From assembly GCA_003135415.1 (NCBI GenBank), contig PLBP01000035.1:50075-114074 (forward strand): a DNA stretch of 64,000 bases. The letters are read 5' to 3'. Shown here piece by piece: positions 26,189 through 36,330 of the stretch. How positions within the stretch are numbered: position 1 is the stretch's first letter; each line of letters begins with the position of its first letter. The DNA is from Hyphomicrobiales bacterium (lineage in GTDB: Bacteria; Pseudomonadota; Alphaproteobacteria; Rhizobiales; Xanthobacteraceae). The notes under the pieces were generated by a model that ran no database searches, was not told the origin of the DNA, and saw nothing but the letters and a program-made list of their open reading frames with translations. The translations under genes and the position numbers were made by a program.

Positions 26189-27286
26189 CTAGAGCGCGAG
26201 GTTGGTGGCGGGATCGATCAGGTGCATGTGGTTGAGGTTGGCGCGGAGCCGCATCGGCTGACCGGGGCCGCCCGCGCTCGTGGGCTCGACGCGACCGCAG
26301 ACCTCGGTGCCCTCGATGCGGAAGAACACCATCGTCTCCATCCCCATCGGCTCCACCACGTCGAGATTGGCGGTGAACTCGCTCTTCTCGCCGGGCGCGC
26401 CGCCGCGCGGCTCGGTGATGTGCTCGGGGCGGAGACCAAAGATCATCGGCTTGCCGACGGCTTTGCCGTAGCGGGCGCTGAGGTCCGCCGGCATCGGAAA
26501 CGACAGGTTCTCGGCGAGGTTCAGCACCAAACCCGCGCCGTTCCGCTCGACCTTGCACGGCAGGAAATTCATCGCCGGCGAGCCGATGAAGCCCGCGACG
26601 AAGCGGGTCCTCGGCGAGTGATAAAGCTCGTGCGGCGTGCCAACCTGTTCGATGCGGCCGTCGTTCATCACCACGACGCGGTCGGCGAGCGTCATCGCCT
26701 CGATCTGGTCGTGGGTGACGTAGATCGTCGTGGTTTTCACTTTTTGGTGCACGCGCTTGATCTCGGTGCGCATTTGTACGCGGAGCTTGGCGTCGAGATT
26801 GGAAAGCGGCTCGTCGAACAGAAACACCTTTGGGTTCCGCACGATGGCGCGGCCCATGGCGACGCGCTGGCGCTGACCGCCGGAAAGCTGTTTCGGCCGC
26901 CGCTCCAGAAGATCGGTGATGTCGAGAATTTGCGCCGCCCGCTCGACTCGCGCTTTGATCTCGGCCTTGGGAAAACGCCTGAGCTTCAGTCCGAACGACA
27001 TGTTGGCGGCGACCGTCATGTGCGGGTAGAGCGCGTAATTCTGGAATACCATCGCGATGTCGCGATCCTTTGGCGGCACGTCGTTCACCACCTCACCGCC
27101 GATGGAGATTTCGCCCTCGGAGATTTCCTCAAGCCCCGCGATCATGCGGAGCGTCGTGGTTTTGCCGCAACCCGAAGGGCCGACCAGCACGACGAACTCC
27201 TTGTCGGCGACATTGAGGTTGATGCCGCGCACGGCGATCACCTCGCCATAGCGCTTGATGATGTTGTTGAGCGAGACTTCGGCCAC
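26189..27286 (-). CDS. Carbohydrate ABC transporter ATP-binding protein (UgpC/MalK family)
   Basis: This 365-residue ATPase energises the importer encoded upstream. Walker A is GPSGCGKTTTLR, the signature is LSGGQRQRVAMGRAIVRNPK, and Walker B ends in VFLFDEPLSNLD. The C-terminal OB/TOBE domain (MIFGLRPEHIT, TANLDVVEPMGMETMV) is typical of UgpC/MalK. The start is a GTG 3 bp after the permease stop. Such ATPases are often shared between several sugar importers. Confidence 0.93.
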   Translation of the reverse strand: MAEVSLNNIIKRYGEVIAVRGINLNVADKEFVVLVGPSGCGKTTTLRMIAGLEEISEGEISIGGEVVNDVPPKDRDIAMVFQNYALYPHMTVAANMSFGLKLRRFPKAEIKARVERAAQILDITDLLERRPKQLSGGQRQRVAMGRAIVRNPKVFLFDEPLSNLDAKLRVQMRTEIKRVHQKVKTTTIYVTHDQIEAMTLADRVVVMNDGRIEQVGTPHELYHSPRTRFVAGFIGSPAMNFLPCKVERNGAGLVLNLAENLSFPMPADLSARYGKAVGKPMIFGLRPEHITEPRGGAPGEKSEFTANLDVVEPMGMETMVFFRIEGTEVCGRVEPTSAGGPGQPMRLRANLNHMHLIDPATNLAL

Positions 27287-27289
27287 GGC

Positions 27290-28189
27290 TCAGCCCTTGG
27301 TCGCGCCCGACGTGAGGCCGGCGATATAGTAGTCCATCAAAAACGCATAGATGACGAGCGGAGGTGCGGCGGCGAGCAGCGCGCCCGCCATCAAGCTCCC
27401 CCACTGGAACACGTCGGCGCGGACGAGGCTCGTCACCGTGCCGACGGTGAGCACGAGCTGGTCGGAGCGGTAGAGAAACGCCATCGGATAGATGAAGGCG
27501 GCCCATGAAACCGTGAAAGCGAAGATCATCGCCGCGATGATGCCGGGAAAGGCCACCGGAATGAAAATGCGGAGCAATATCTGCATGTAGCCGGCACCAT
27601 CGATCAGCGCCGCCTCGTCGAGCTCCTTCGGGATCGACGTGAAGTAGCCGATCATGATCCAGGTGCAAAATGGCACCGTGAGCGTGGGATAAACCAGCAC
27701 CATTCCCCAGTAATTGTTGAGCAGGCCAAAGGACTTCACGACCTGAAACAACGGGATGAAGAGGAGCGAATCCGGAATGAGATAAGTGAGGAACACGCCG
27801 GTCGCGATCGCGGTCGAGCCGAAGAAGCGCATGCGCGAGAGCGAGAAAGCCGCGAGCACCGAAATCACCATGGTGATGGCGACGACACAAAGCGTCACGA
27901 TGATCGTGTTCTTGAAGAAAATCAGGAAATCCGTGTTCTCGATCAGGTTCTTGTAATGCTCGAGCGTGAAGCCCTGCATGATGAGCCAGGGATTGCTCGT
28001 GATCTCCACCATCTCGCGGTTCGTCTTCAGCGAAGTGACCACCATGTAATAGGGCGGCGCGAGAAAGAAGATCGCAAACAAAATCAAAAAGAAATAGGAA
28101 AAGATCAGCGCCCAGCGGCGATCACGCGCAAGGCTGCGGCGCCTTTTCAGCGGCTTCGCCGCGGGTGCCACGGCGGCGATTGTCGTCAT
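27290..28189 (-). CDS. Carbohydrate ABC transporter permease (MalG type)
   Basis: This 299-residue inner-membrane permease has six predicted helices and a long cytoplasmic N-terminus. The EAA coupling loop reads IPKELDEAALIDGAGYMQIL. The ATG at 28189 overlaps the stop of the first permease (ATGA). Together with the preceding permease, the ATPase and the binding protein it makes a complete CUT1-type importer. Confidence 0.93.
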   Translation of the reverse strand: MTTIAAVAPAAKPLKRRRSLARDRRWALIFSYFFLILFAIFFLAPPYYMVVTSLKTNREMVEITSNPWLIMQGFTLEHYKNLIENTDFLIFFKNTIIVTLCVVAITMVISVLAAFSLSRMRFFGSTAIATGVFLTYLIPDSLLFIPLFQVVKSFGLLNNYWGMVLVYPTLTVPFCTWIMIGYFTSIPKELDEAALIDGAGYMQILLRIFIPVAFPGIIAAMIFAFTVSWAAFIYPMAFLYRSDQLVLTVGTVTSLVRADVFQWGSLMAGALLAAAPPLVIYAFLMDYYIAGLTSGATKG

Positions 28190-29130
28190 TGCATCTCCCG
28201 GCTGCGCTTGGCGACGCCGCGCAGGATGAAAATGGCGGAGATGCCGAGGATCGGGAACATGAACAGAGACACCGAGGCGCCGAGCGGAATGTCGCCTGAT
28301 TGAATCCCGAGCTTGAACGCCCAGGTCGCGAAGATGTGCGTCATGTCGCGCGGGCCGCCCTGGGTCATGACCCAGATGATGTCGAAATTGGCGAAGGTGA
28401 CGATCAACGAGAACAGCACCGTGATCGAGATAATGCTTTGCATCATCGGCAGCGTGATGTGGACGAATTTCTGCCAGGCGTTGGCGCCGTCGATCGAGGC
28501 CGCCTCGTAGAGATCGGTGGGGACGGAGCGAAGGGCGGCGAGATACATGATGAGAAAGAACGGCGCGCCGTACCAGACATTGTCGAGGATCACCGAGAAG
28601 CGCGCCCAATAAGGATCGGAGAGCCACGCCACTTTCCCGATGCCGAACAGCGCCAACAGCCAGTTGAAGGCGCTGTAGGTGGGATCGAACATCCACCACC
28701 AGCCGAGCGTCGAGAGTGAAAGCGGCATCACCCACGGCACCAGCAGCATGCCGCGCCATTTGCGCTGGCCTTTCGCCGGCAAATTGTTGACGAGATGCGC
28801 GGTGATGAGCCCGATCAACGCTTTGAAGAACACGGCGGTGAGCGCGAAGATCGCCGACTGTGAGACTACCATCCAGAAGGTCTCGCGCGTGAACAGAAAG
28901 GCGAAATTGTCGAAGCCGATGTGCTTCGTCATCGCCTTGTTCAGAGTGGCAAGATTGATGGCGTAGAGCGCGGGATAAACGACCAGCCCGCCGATCACCG
29001 TCAGGAGCGGCAGGCACATAAAGAAGGCGATGGTCGAGCGCCGGCGCAGCACGCGGGCGATGCGCCCGCGCCGCCATGGGATGACGGACGTGAGTGCCGG
29101 AGCGTATGCGCTTTGTGTCGCTTCGACCAT
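28186..29130 (-). CDS. Carbohydrate ABC transporter permease (MalF type)
   Basis: This 314-residue permease has an N-terminal helix (STIAFFMCLPLLTVIGGLVV) and five more. The EAA loop is VPTDLYEAASIDGANAWQKF. An AGGGAAGG ribosome site precedes the ATG at 29130. It is the first permease of the operon, 78 bp after the binding-protein gene. Confidence 0.93.
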   Translation of the reverse strand: MVEATQSAYAPALTSVIPWRRGRIARVLRRRSTIAFFMCLPLLTVIGGLVVYPALYAINLATLNKAMTKHIGFDNFAFLFTRETFWMVVSQSAIFALTAVFFKALIGLITAHLVNNLPAKGQRKWRGMLLVPWVMPLSLSTLGWWWMFDPTYSAFNWLLALFGIGKVAWLSDPYWARFSVILDNVWYGAPFFLIMYLAALRSVPTDLYEAASIDGANAWQKFVHITLPMMQSIISITVLFSLIVTFANFDIIWVMTQGGPRDMTHIFATWAFKLGIQSGDIPLGASVSLFMFPILGISAIFILRGVAKRSREMQ

Positions 29131-29208
29131 CCGTCCTTCCCTTCCGGGTGAAGCGTGAAACGGGTCGCGCGCGCCCCCCGCCCATCAGCGAGGCGGAGCG
29201 CGCAATCT

Positions 29209-30558
29209 TTAAGCCCTCAGATAGCCCTCAAGCTCGCGCTCGGCCCATTTGATGGCGCTCTCGATCGACTCGCCGCCCTGGGTCACCCGCGAAACCATGT
29301 TGACCATGACCGCGGAATTATAGACCTGCGCCGCGACGTCGGGCCGCGCCGGATAGCCGGCGATGCTCACCTGTTCGTCGCCACGCGGCGGGTAGTTGTA
29401 GACCGAACCCTTGGGGGGACCCGCTTCCTTCCAGGTATCGAAGTCGTAATAGGACTTGAACGAGGGCAAATCGTAGCCGGAGGACGCGGCAACGAATTTG
29501 CGTGCCTGGTCCTTCTCGGACAGGAAGCGAATGAGGTCTTTCGCCGCTTCTTTGTTTTGCGAGAATTTCCACAGGCCGAAGAAAATCGGCAGATGGCCGA
29601 CGAAGCGCCCCGCGGGACCCCGCGGCATATCGTGCGTCCAGCATTGCGCGCCCACGCTCGGATTGTCGCGATTGGCGACGACCCAGGCCGAGGGCGGGTT
29701 CATGATGCCGGCACCTTTGCCGGAAATCAACCAGCGATTGTTGCCGGCATCGTCCCAGGCATAAACTTCGGGCGGCATCTGCGGGGTGAACTTCTTCATG
29801 TATTCGAGCACCTGACGGGTGGCGTCCGAACTGATCTTGATGTTGTCCTTCTCGTCGATGGCGACGACGCCGTGGGAGCGGAACAGCGCACCGACCCAGT
29901 CGATAGCGTCGCTCGTCTGCCCGAGCGGGTTGCCGACAGGAAAGCCCGCCTTCATCAGTTTTTCCGCACTCGACAGATAAAGATCCCAGTTCCAGCTATC
30001 GATCAGCGCCTTGTCGCGATTGTCGCCGGCCGGGAACATGGCCTGCAGATCGATGCCGCAATGCTGCTTGTAGAGATCGACCCGCGAGCAGCACGGTTTC
30101 ACCTGGCTGCCGGTGCAGGTCGGAATGCCGTACCAATGGCCGTCGACCATGGCGAGATAATTGGCGATCTCGTTCGCGGGGCCGCCCTGTTTCTCGAGCG
30201 AGGCCATCACCTCGTCGAGCGGCTCCAGCATCCGGCGGTGAACGACGATCTGCCAGCTGCGGTGGGTCATGATGTCGTGACCCGCGCCGGCCTGGGACTC
30301 CGCCGTTGCCGTGATCATGTCCTTGTCGCCGACCGAGGTGATGTAGTCGATCTGGACCTCGACCTTGTTCTTCTCGCCCCACTCCTTGCAGAGCTTGTTC
30401 ATGTTGTCGTTGGCGCCGGGCACCCAATGGTCCCAGACGCCGAGCGAAAGCTTGCCGGCGGCGTGTGCGCCTCGAATATAGGGAGCGGCGACGACCGAGG
30501 CGGTGGCGAGCGCCGTGGTTTTCAGCAGAGTCCTTCGATTGATGGATGTGCGCAGCAT
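29209..30558 (-). CDS. Tat-exported extracellular solute-binding protein of the sugar ABC importer
   Basis: This 449-residue periplasmic protein heads the operon. It carries a twin-arginine signal (INRRTLLKTTALATASVVAA) and a family 1 binding-protein fold. The start at 30558 was chosen because GGGGAGG lies just upstream; a start at 30582 would add eight residues. The ligand is probably a carbohydrate or polyol. The Cys pairs (CTGSQVKPCCSR) are unusual and might form disulfides, although Tat export allows folding in the cytoplasm. Confidence 0.9.
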   Translation of the reverse strand: MLRTSINRRTLLKTTALATASVVAAPYIRGAHAAGKLSLGVWDHWVPGANDNMNKLCKEWGEKNKVEVQIDYITSVGDKDMITATAESQAGAGHDIMTHRSWQIVVHRRMLEPLDEVMASLEKQGGPANEIANYLAMVDGHWYGIPTCTGSQVKPCCSRVDLYKQHCGIDLQAMFPAGDNRDKALIDSWNWDLYLSSAEKLMKAGFPVGNPLGQTSDAIDWVGALFRSHGVVAIDEKDNIKISSDATRQVLEYMKKFTPQMPPEVYAWDDAGNNRWLISGKGAGIMNPPSAWVVANRDNPSVGAQCWTHDMPRGPAGRFVGHLPIFFGLWKFSQNKEAAKDLIRFLSEKDQARKFVAASSGYDLPSFKSYYDFDTWKEAGPPKGSVYNYPPRGDEQVSIAGYPARPDVAAQVYNSAVMVNMVSRVTQGGESIESAIKWAERELEGYLRA

Positions 30559-30727
30559 TGGAACCTCCCCTTGGCTGATCAACGTGCCATCGGCGTTTTT
30601 ATTTGAGGTGGCGCTGGCAAAGCATACACCAACCGCGCTCGCTGTCAGCGGCGTCGTGCAAACGCAATTTCAATGCGGGAACCGGCGCCCGTGTTGCGGC
30701 GCGGCAAAGCCGATGGCGCGTTTTTGG

Positions 30728-31591
30728 TCAGTTCAAACGATTTGGCCGCTCGGCTTCCTCGGCATCAGGGGCGTGCGGTATGCCCCCGGGGACGGCGGCC
30801 AAATGCGCGCGCTCGAGCTTCTTGTAGTGCATGTAAGCGAACGGGATGCAGCCGAGATAGGCGAGGGTGCCGGCGGTGAGCAATTCCCAGGGATAGCTCA
30901 CCAAGAGTGCGACCAGAAGCACGACCAAGACGAAGATCGGCAGCACATAGTCGCGCGGCACGCGGGCGGTGACACGCTTTCCCGACCAGGTGGGAAACGA
31001 GGAAACCATCAGGAGTGCTATTCCGATGACATAGACGAGCGCGAAGGCGGGGCTCACCCCCGTGCGCGGCAGACCGATCAATTCGAGATAAACCGGCAGC
31101 ATCACGATCAAGGCGCCGGCCGGCGCGGGAACGCCGACGAAGAAATTTCCGGCATAGGGCGGCTTGTTAGGATCGTCGAGCATCACGTTGAAACGCGCGA
31201 GCCGCAGCGAAGTGCAGATCGCGAACACGAGCACCGCGATCCAGCCGACCGAGTGCAACGCGCTCAACCCCCAGAAATAGAGAATGATCGCGGGCGCGAC
31301 ACCGAAGTTGACGAAATCGGCGAGCGAATCGAGCTCGGCGCCGAAGCGCGAGGTGCTCTGCAGGAAGCGCGCGATCCGGCCATCGAGCGCGTCGAGGATC
31401 GCGGCGAGGACGATCGCCGCGATCGCAAGCTCAAGCTTGCTCTCGACCGCAAGCCGGATCGCCGTGAGCCCGAGACAGAGCGAGAGCAGCGTGACGAGGT
31501 TCGGCAACAGCACGCGCACCGGGATCGGTTTAAAGCGGCGGCGGCGCGGCTCCTCCCTGTCGGGATCGAAGGGCGCGAAAAGGTTCGACAT
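30728..31591 (-). CDS. pssA: CDP-diacylglycerol-serine O-phosphatidyltransferase
   Basis: This 287-residue membrane enzyme makes phosphatidylserine from CDP-diacylglycerol and serine. The CDP-alcohol phosphotransferase motif is complete: DALDGRIARFLQ followed by FGAELDSLADF, giving the DxxDGxxAR...GxxxDxxxD pattern. About eight hydrophobic segments are visible. It lies 45 bp downstream of psd on the same strand, so the two steps to phosphatidylethanolamine are in one transcription unit. Confidence 0.95.
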   Translation of the reverse strand: MSNLFAPFDPDREEPRRRRFKPIPVRVLLPNLVTLLSLCLGLTAIRLAVESKLELAIAAIVLAAILDALDGRIARFLQSTSRFGAELDSLADFVNFGVAPAIILYFWGLSALHSVGWIAVLVFAICTSLRLARFNVMLDDPNKPPYAGNFFVGVPAPAGALIVMLPVYLELIGLPRTGVSPAFALVYVIGIALLMVSSFPTWSGKRVTARVPRDYVLPIFVLVVLLVALLVSYPWELLTAGTLAYLGCIPFAYMHYKKLERAHLAAVPGGIPHAPDAEEAERPNRLN

Positions 31592-31636
31592 GGGCGGAGA
31601 GTACTCCTTGCCGCCCGCACGCGGAAGCGGGCCTGT

Positions 31637-32335
31637 TCAATCGGCGCGGAAGGTTAATGCGCGCGATTGCGCCGAAAGATCGGCGATCACGGTTTCGCCC
31701 GCGAGCGCCGTCTGACCCTCGGAAACGAGCGGCTTGACGCCGCCGGGGAGATAAACGTCGACGCGCGAGCCGAAGCGAATCAGGCCGATGCGCTCACCGA
31801 CGGCGACGCTCGTTCCCTCGCGCACGAAGCACACGATCCGGCGTGCAATGAGGCCCGCGATTTGCACGACCGCGATCGGACCGGCGCTGGTGCGCAACAA
31901 CAGGCTATTGCGCTCGTTGTCCTCGCTCGCCTTGTCGAGATCGGCGTTGATGAATTTTCCGGCCCGATAAACGATGCGGCGCACCTCGCCCGCGATCGGC
32001 GCACGATTCACGTGCACATCGAGGACGTTCATGAAAATCGAGACGCGCACGCGCTGCTCCGGCCCCATTTCAAGCTCGGGCGGCGGCATGGCGAGTGCCA
32101 CCTGCGAGATGCGGCCGTCGGCGGGCGACACCACGAGCCCCTCGCCGACCGGCACGACGCGCTTCGGATCGCGGAAAAAGTAGGCGCACCACAGCGTCGC
32201 AATCACGCCGATCCAGCCCAAGGGCCTGGCGAGCCAAAAGAGGAAGATCGCGACGAGCGCGAAGCCACCGATGAAAGGGTAGCCCTCAGGGTGAATCGGC
32301 GCGAAGTTTTTCTTGATCGAGTCGAGGAGGGACAT
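31637..32335 (-). CDS. psd: Phosphatidylserine decarboxylase proenzyme
   Basis: This 232-residue protein is the short form of the pyruvoyl enzyme that converts phosphatidylserine to phosphatidylethanolamine. The self-cleavage site is the Gly-Ser in [16 protein letters not shown], and the catalytic region includes [19 protein letters not shown]. The ATG at 32335 ([11 protein letters not shown]) was preferred over a TTG at 32362. It lies 47 bp after the Atm1-type exporter gene and upstream of pssA. Confidence 0.94.
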   Translation of the reverse strand: MSLLDSIKKNFAPIHPEGYPFIGGFALVAIFLFWLARPLGWIGVIATLWCAYFFRDPKRVVPVGEGLVVSPADGRISQVALAMPPPELEMGPEQRVRVSIFMNVLDVHVNRAPIAGEVRRIVYRAGKFINADLDKASEDNERNSLLLRTSAGPIAVVQIAGLIARRIVCFVREGTSVAVGERIGLIRFGSRVDVYLPGGVKPLVSEGQTALAGETVIADLSAQSRALTFRAD

Positions 32336-32382
32336 GACTTCGGATTCGCTTTTGCTGTTCAATCGGTTTTGGCTTGAATCGT

Positions 32383-34428
32383 TTACGTTCCCTCTGCCCT
32401 TATGGGAGATGCGACAAGATTTTCAAAGTCATTATTTGAATCCTTGCCGCCGTCCACGCCAGCGACGATCTTCACCGGCACGACAGCTTCTACCGCATCT
32501 TCTCCGGCAAGGCGCAGCCTCTCTCGCGCTTCCTCGGCCTCACGCTGGCGGTTCCACATGCCGGCATAAAGGCCGCCCTGCGCCAAGAGTTCCGCATGTC
32601 TGCCGCGCTCGACGATTCTACCCTCGTCGAGCACGATGATCTCGTCGGCGCCGACCACGGTCGAAAGCCGGTGCGCGATCACGAGCGTGGTGCGGCCCCG
32701 CGACATGCGGTCGAGCGCGTCCTGAATCTCCCGCTCGGTATTGGAGTCGAGCGCGGAGGTGGCTTCGTCAAGCACGAGAATCGGCGGCCCCTTGAGGATC
32801 GTGCGGGCAATGGCGACGCGCTGTTTCTCGCCACCCGACAATTTCAGCCCGCGCTCGCCGACCTCCGTCTCGTAGCCCTTCGGCGTCGAGCGGATAAAAT
32901 CGTCGATCTGCGCGAGCGCCGCTGCTTCCTCGACCTCGGCCTCGCTCGCATCCCAGCGGCCGTAGTGAATATTGTAGCGAATGGTGTCGTTGAACAGCAC
33001 AGTATCCTGCGGAACCATGCCGATCGCGGCGCGCAACGAAAGCTGCGTCACGTCGCGGATGTCCTGGCCGTCGATCAAGATGCGGCCTGACGAGATCTCG
33101 TAAAAACGAAACAGCAGGCGCGAAATCGTCGACTTGCCGGCGCCCGAGGGACCGACGATCGCGAGCGTTTTTCCCGGCGGTACCTCGAACGAAACGCCTT
33201 TCAGGATTTCCCGGCCCTGTTCGTAGGTGAAGCGCACGTTGTCGAAGCGCACCGCGCCCTCGCGCACGTCGAGCGGCTTCGCGCCGCTCCTATCCTCGAT
33301 CTCGGGATTGCGCGACAGAATGGTGAACATGATCTCGATGTCGGTGATCGCCTGCTTGATCTCGCGGTACAGCATCCCCATGAAATTGAGCGGGATGTAG
33401 AGCTGGATCAGCATGGTGTTGACCATGACGAAATCGCCGATGGTGCGCTTGCCGGCTTGCACGTCGAACACGGCGAGCAGCATTACGGCGGCAAGACCGA
33501 AGGTGAAAATCACGGCCTGCCCCGCGTTCAGCACCGCGAGCGAGGTATAGGTCGAGGTTGCCGCCCTTTCATAGCGCGCCATGGTGCGGTCGTAGCGCTC
33601 GGTCTCGCGCGCCTCGGCGCCGAAATATTTCACCGTCTCGTAGTTGAGAAGCGAGTCGACCGCCTTGGCATTGGCTTCGGTGTCGGACTCGTTCATGCGC
33701 TTGCGAATGGTGATGCGCCACTCGGTCGCACGATAGGTATAGGCCATGTAGACAAGGATGGTGACCAGCACCGCGAGCGCATAGCGCCAATCGAACACGA
33801 ACAGAAGTACGCCCATCACGAGACAAAGCTCGACGATGGTGGGCGCCATCTGTAAAATGACGAGCCGCACCAATTCTTCGATGCCGTTCCGCCCGCGCTC
33901 CAACACGCGTGTGAGGCCGCCGGTCTTGCGCTCGAGGTGAAAGCGGAGCGACAGCGCGTGCATGTGCTCGAAAGTGAGATGCGCAAGCCGGCGCACCGCA
34001 TGCAACGCGACCTTGGCGAAGAGACCGTCGCGGAGCTGCGTGAGCGAGGACATCGCGATGCGAAGGGCCGCGTAGGCGAGCACCAGTGCGGCGGGTGCCA
34101 GCATGATCGTGGCGATCGTGCCGGTGTTGTTGGGCGCCCGGCCTTCGGAGACCGCCACCAGCGCGTCGGTTACCCACTTGAAGCTGAACGGGATGACGAT
34201 CGTCACGAGCTTCGCCGCGACGAGCAGGAAGAACGCCATCATGACGCGAAGCTTGAGATCGGCGCGCGCGGCCGGCCACATATGCGGCCACAGGCCGACG
34301 ATGGTGGAAAAGAGCGTGCCGCCTGTCGCCGAAAACGCGCGCGCGCGGCGCGTATCGGCCGTGGCCGCCGCGGGTTTGCGTGCGCCGGGCGCGGCGGCGT
34401 GGTTCAGTTCTTTATCGTGAATGTTCAT
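32383..34428 (-). CDS. Atm1-type ABC exporter (half transporter, heavy-metal or glutathione conjugate)
   Basis: This 681-residue half transporter has six membrane helices and one nucleotide-binding domain. Walker A is [20 protein letters not shown], the signature is [20 protein letters not shown] and Walker B is [13 protein letters not shown]. The membrane domain contains the Atm1/HMT1 segment [20 protein letters not shown]. Family members export glutathione-linked sulfur or metal species. It is the first gene of a run with psd and pssA, but a functional link to phospholipid synthesis is not evident. Confidence 0.93.
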   Translation of the reverse strand: MNIHDKELNHAAAPGARKPAAATADTRRARAFSATGGTLFSTIVGLWPHMWPAARADLKLRVMMAFFLLVAAKLVTIVIPFSFKWVTDALVAVSEGRAPNNTGTIATIMLAPAALVLAYAALRIAMSSLTQLRDGLFAKVALHAVRRLAHLTFEHMHALSLRFHLERKTGGLTRVLERGRNGIEELVRLVILQMAPTIVELCLVMGVLLFVFDWRYALAVLVTILVYMAYTYRATEWRITIRKRMNESDTEANAKAVDSLLNYETVKYFGAEARETERYDRTMARYERAATSTYTSLAVLNAGQAVIFTFGLAAVMLLAVFDVQAGKRTIGDFVMVNTMLIQLYIPLNFMGMLYREIKQAITDIEIMFTILSRNPEIEDRSGAKPLDVREGAVRFDNVRFTYEQGREILKGVSFEVPPGKTLAIVGPSGAGKSTISRLLFRFYEISSGRILIDGQDIRDVTQLSLRAAIGMVPQDTVLFNDTIRYNIHYGRWDASEAEVEEAAALAQIDDFIRSTPKGYETEVGERGLKLSGGEKQRVAIARTILKGPPILVLDEATSALDSNTEREIQDALDRMSRGRTTLVIAHRLSTVVGADEIIVLDEGRIVERGRHAELLAQGGLYAGMWNRQREAEEARERLRLAGEDAVEAVVPVKIVAGVDGGKDSNNDFENLVASPIRAEGT

Positions 34429-34495
34429 TTCGGCTGGCCGGTGACTATATATAGAGCGGTCGCGCGCCGCCCGCCACGCCGAAAAATAGGCCTAT

Positions 34496-34523
34496 TTCAA
34501 AGCGATAGATGTTCTCCTATATC
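34496..34523 (+). promoter_or_regulatory. Putative promoter for the secreted hypothetical protein at 34552
   Basis: TTCAAA (34496-34501) and TATATC (34518-34523) are separated by 16 bp and lie about 30 bp before the start codon, in the divergent gap with the exporter gene. The match to sigma-70 boxes is moderate. Confidence 0.3.
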
Positions 34524-34551
34524 AGTGCCGATTCCCGAAAATGGAGCGTTT

Positions 34552-35103
34552 ATGCCGCGGATCGTCCTTGCCACGTTTTTCTTTCTCGCAACCGCGCTGC
34601 CGGCCGCAGCGCAAAGTGCCACCGCGACCGCCCGCCTCGGGCCGGGCCAGACGGTGACCGTCACCGCGGTGAGGGCGAGCGGCGAGTCCGCACGGCTTGA
34701 AATCGCGACGCCCAGCGGCACGCAGCGTTTCGACGGAATCGGCGAGCAATTCTTGACGATAAAATCAGGTGGCAAGGACAGCATCATCGTGGTCGCCGAT
34801 TTGAACGGCGATGGCATCGACGAAATCATCGTGCGCGGCTCGGTGACTTCCGATGCGAGCGCCGTGATCGTCTATCAGTGGAACGGCGCACGCCGTGAAT
34901 ATCTCCCCCTCGATTTCACCGCCGACAATCAGGACGAGGGCAAGCCATTCCTGTTCGTGGACGCCGCGAGCACGGTCACGGTCGTCCGTCCGGGCACGAT
35001 CGAGGTCAGCGCCACGCGCACGGACCAGAGCGGGCGCACGAACGCCGTCGTCGAGCGCTATCGCTGGGACGGCGACGGATTCAAATACGTCGCCGATAAC
35101 TAA
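34552..35103 (+). CDS. Secreted protein with a calcium-type D-x-N-x-D-G loop, function unknown
   Basis: This 183-residue protein begins with a signal peptide (MPRIVLATFFFLATALPAAA). The mature part has a single DLNGDGIDEIIVRG motif, as in FG-GAP/VCBS or EF-hand-like calcium loops. The rest seems rich in beta strands. I do not recognise a characterised family. It lies 8 bp before the LOG-family gene, so the two may share a transcript. Confidence 0.75.
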   Translation: MPRIVLATFFFLATALPAAAQSATATARLGPGQTVTVTAVRASGESARLEIATPSGTQRFDGIGEQFLTIKSGGKDSIIVVADLNGDGIDEIIVRGSVTSDASAVIVYQWNGARREYLPLDFTADNQDEGKPFLFVDAASTVTVVRPGTIEVSATRTDQSGRTNAVVERYRWDGDGFKYVADN

Positions 35104-35111
35104 ACCCGAAA

Positions 35112-35717
35112 ATGGCGGAGCTGAAAAACGTCTGCGTCTATTGCGGCTCTTCGAAGGGCGGCAACCCGGCCTATTTGCAGGCGGCGCGGGCGTTGGGGAC
35201 CGTGCTCGGGCGCGAAAAAATCCGTCTCGTCTATGGCGGCGGCGGCGTCGGCATGATGGGCGAAGTCGCGCGCGCGGCCGAGGATGCCGGCGGTAAGGTG
35301 CTCGGGATCATTCCCGATTTTCTCGTGGCGCGCGAGCACGCGGATCAGGGCGCGCGTGAAATCGTCACGGTGCGCGGTATGCACGAGCGCAAGCGTACGA
35401 TGTTCGAGCGCGCCGACGCCTTCGTGGCGCTACCGGGCGGAATCGGTACGCTCGAGGAACTCGTCGAACAGCTCGCCTGGGTGCAGCTCGGCCGCCACAA
35501 GAAGCCGGTGCTGGTGGCAAACGTGCTCGGCTTCTGGGACCCTTTGCTCGTCCTGTTCAAGCATCTCGGCGCGGAAGGCTATCTCTACAACGACCCGAAT
35601 TTCCTCGTCGCCAAGCGGATCGAGGACGTGGTGCCGAAATTGCGCGCGGCTTTGCGCTCCGTTTCGGAAGCCGAGCTGCATGGCGAGGAAGCGAAAGTCG
35701 TCGCCGAGGGCATGTAG
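35112..35717 (+). CDS. LOG family protein (TIGR00730-type nucleotide phosphoribohydrolase)
   Basis: This 201-residue Rossmann-fold protein has the family motif LPGGIGTLEELVEQLAWVQL (PGGxGTxxE) and the N-terminal VCVYCGSSKGGNPAYLQAAR. Members hydrolyse nucleoside monophosphates or release cytokinin bases from cytokinin ribotides; older annotations call them lysine decarboxylases. The biological role in bacteria is often unknown. A strong terminator follows about 90 bp downstream. Confidence 0.94.
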   Translation: MAELKNVCVYCGSSKGGNPAYLQAARALGTVLGREKIRLVYGGGGVGMMGEVARAAEDAGGKVLGIIPDFLVAREHADQGAREIVTVRGMHERKRTMFERADAFVALPGGIGTLEELVEQLAWVQLGRHKKPVLVANVLGFWDPLLVLFKHLGAEGYLYNDPNFLVAKRIEDVVPKLRAALRSVSEAELHGEEAKVVAEGM

Positions 35718-35808
35718 AACTGCGGTTTTTCGCGCGTTTTCTTCAAAAAATAGCCGTGAAACTTTTTCGGCGCTGCCGCGTTGAACTGCGTGGCGTAGCG
35801 TAAGTGCG

Positions 35809-35845
35809 GCAAAGCCTGAGCCTGGAGCTCAGGCTTTGCTTTTTT
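35809..35845 (+). terminator. Rho-independent terminator after the LOG-family gene
   Basis: A perfect 13-bp stem (GCAAAGCCTGAGC, 35809-35821, pairing with 35827-35839) encloses a 5-nt loop and is followed by six T residues. The T tract lies only on the plus-strand side, so it acts on rightward transcription. Confidence 0.9.
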
Positions 35846-35941
35846 GTTTCTCTTTTTGACGGCGCTCCAACACACTTTTCACGAGTTCGGCGTGGTCGTG
35901 GTGGCGCTCGGCGTGCACAAGGCATGGCCATGACCGGGCCA

Positions 35942-36328
35942 TTAGTTGTTGAGAAACGTCACCGCCTCGATTTTGTTGCCGTCGAGGTCGCGGATGAAGG
36001 CGGCATAATATTTCTCGCTGTATTCCCGCCGCGCGCCGGGCTCGCCGTCGGAGGTGCCGCCCGCTTTGAGCGCCGCCGTGTGGAAGGCATCGACCGCCTC
36101 GGTGTCGAGCATCCGTAGGCAAATATGGATGCCGCTATCCGCCGCCGCCGATTTCATTCCCGGGCGCGCGTTGATCCAGAATTCCGCGTGCGTTTTGCCG
36201 GAACGCGCCCACCCCACGGTCTTTTCGCGGATGTGCATTTTCACATAGCCGAGCGGCGCGAGTGCCGCATCGTAGAAGCGGGTGCTTGCGGCGAGGTCAC
36301 GGACGCCGATGGAGACGTGATCGATCAT
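35942..36328 (-). CDS. VOC family protein (glyoxalase/bleomycin-resistance fold)
   Basis: This 128-residue single-domain VOC protein opens with MIDHVSIGVRDLAASTRFYD. Later segments are AVDAFHTAALKAGGTSDGEP and YYAAFIRDLDGNKIEAVTF. The fold binds a metal with His and Glu residues and catalyses varied reactions on small molecules; the substrate is unknown. It starts 2 bp after the cimA stop, so it is co-transcribed with cimA and cysS. Confidence 0.92.
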   Translation of the reverse strand: MIDHVSIGVRDLAASTRFYDAALAPLGYVKMHIREKTVGWARSGKTHAEFWINARPGMKSAAADSGIHICLRMLDTEAVDAFHTAALKAGGTSDGEPGARREYSEKYYAAFIRDLDGNKIEAVTFLNN

Positions 36329-36330
36329 CT

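Noticed and set aside
35846-35941. Short minus-strand frame beginning MARSWPCLVHAERHHDHAEL
   Set aside because: It would be about 37 residues, has no clear ribosome site and runs into the terminator hairpin; too weak to call.
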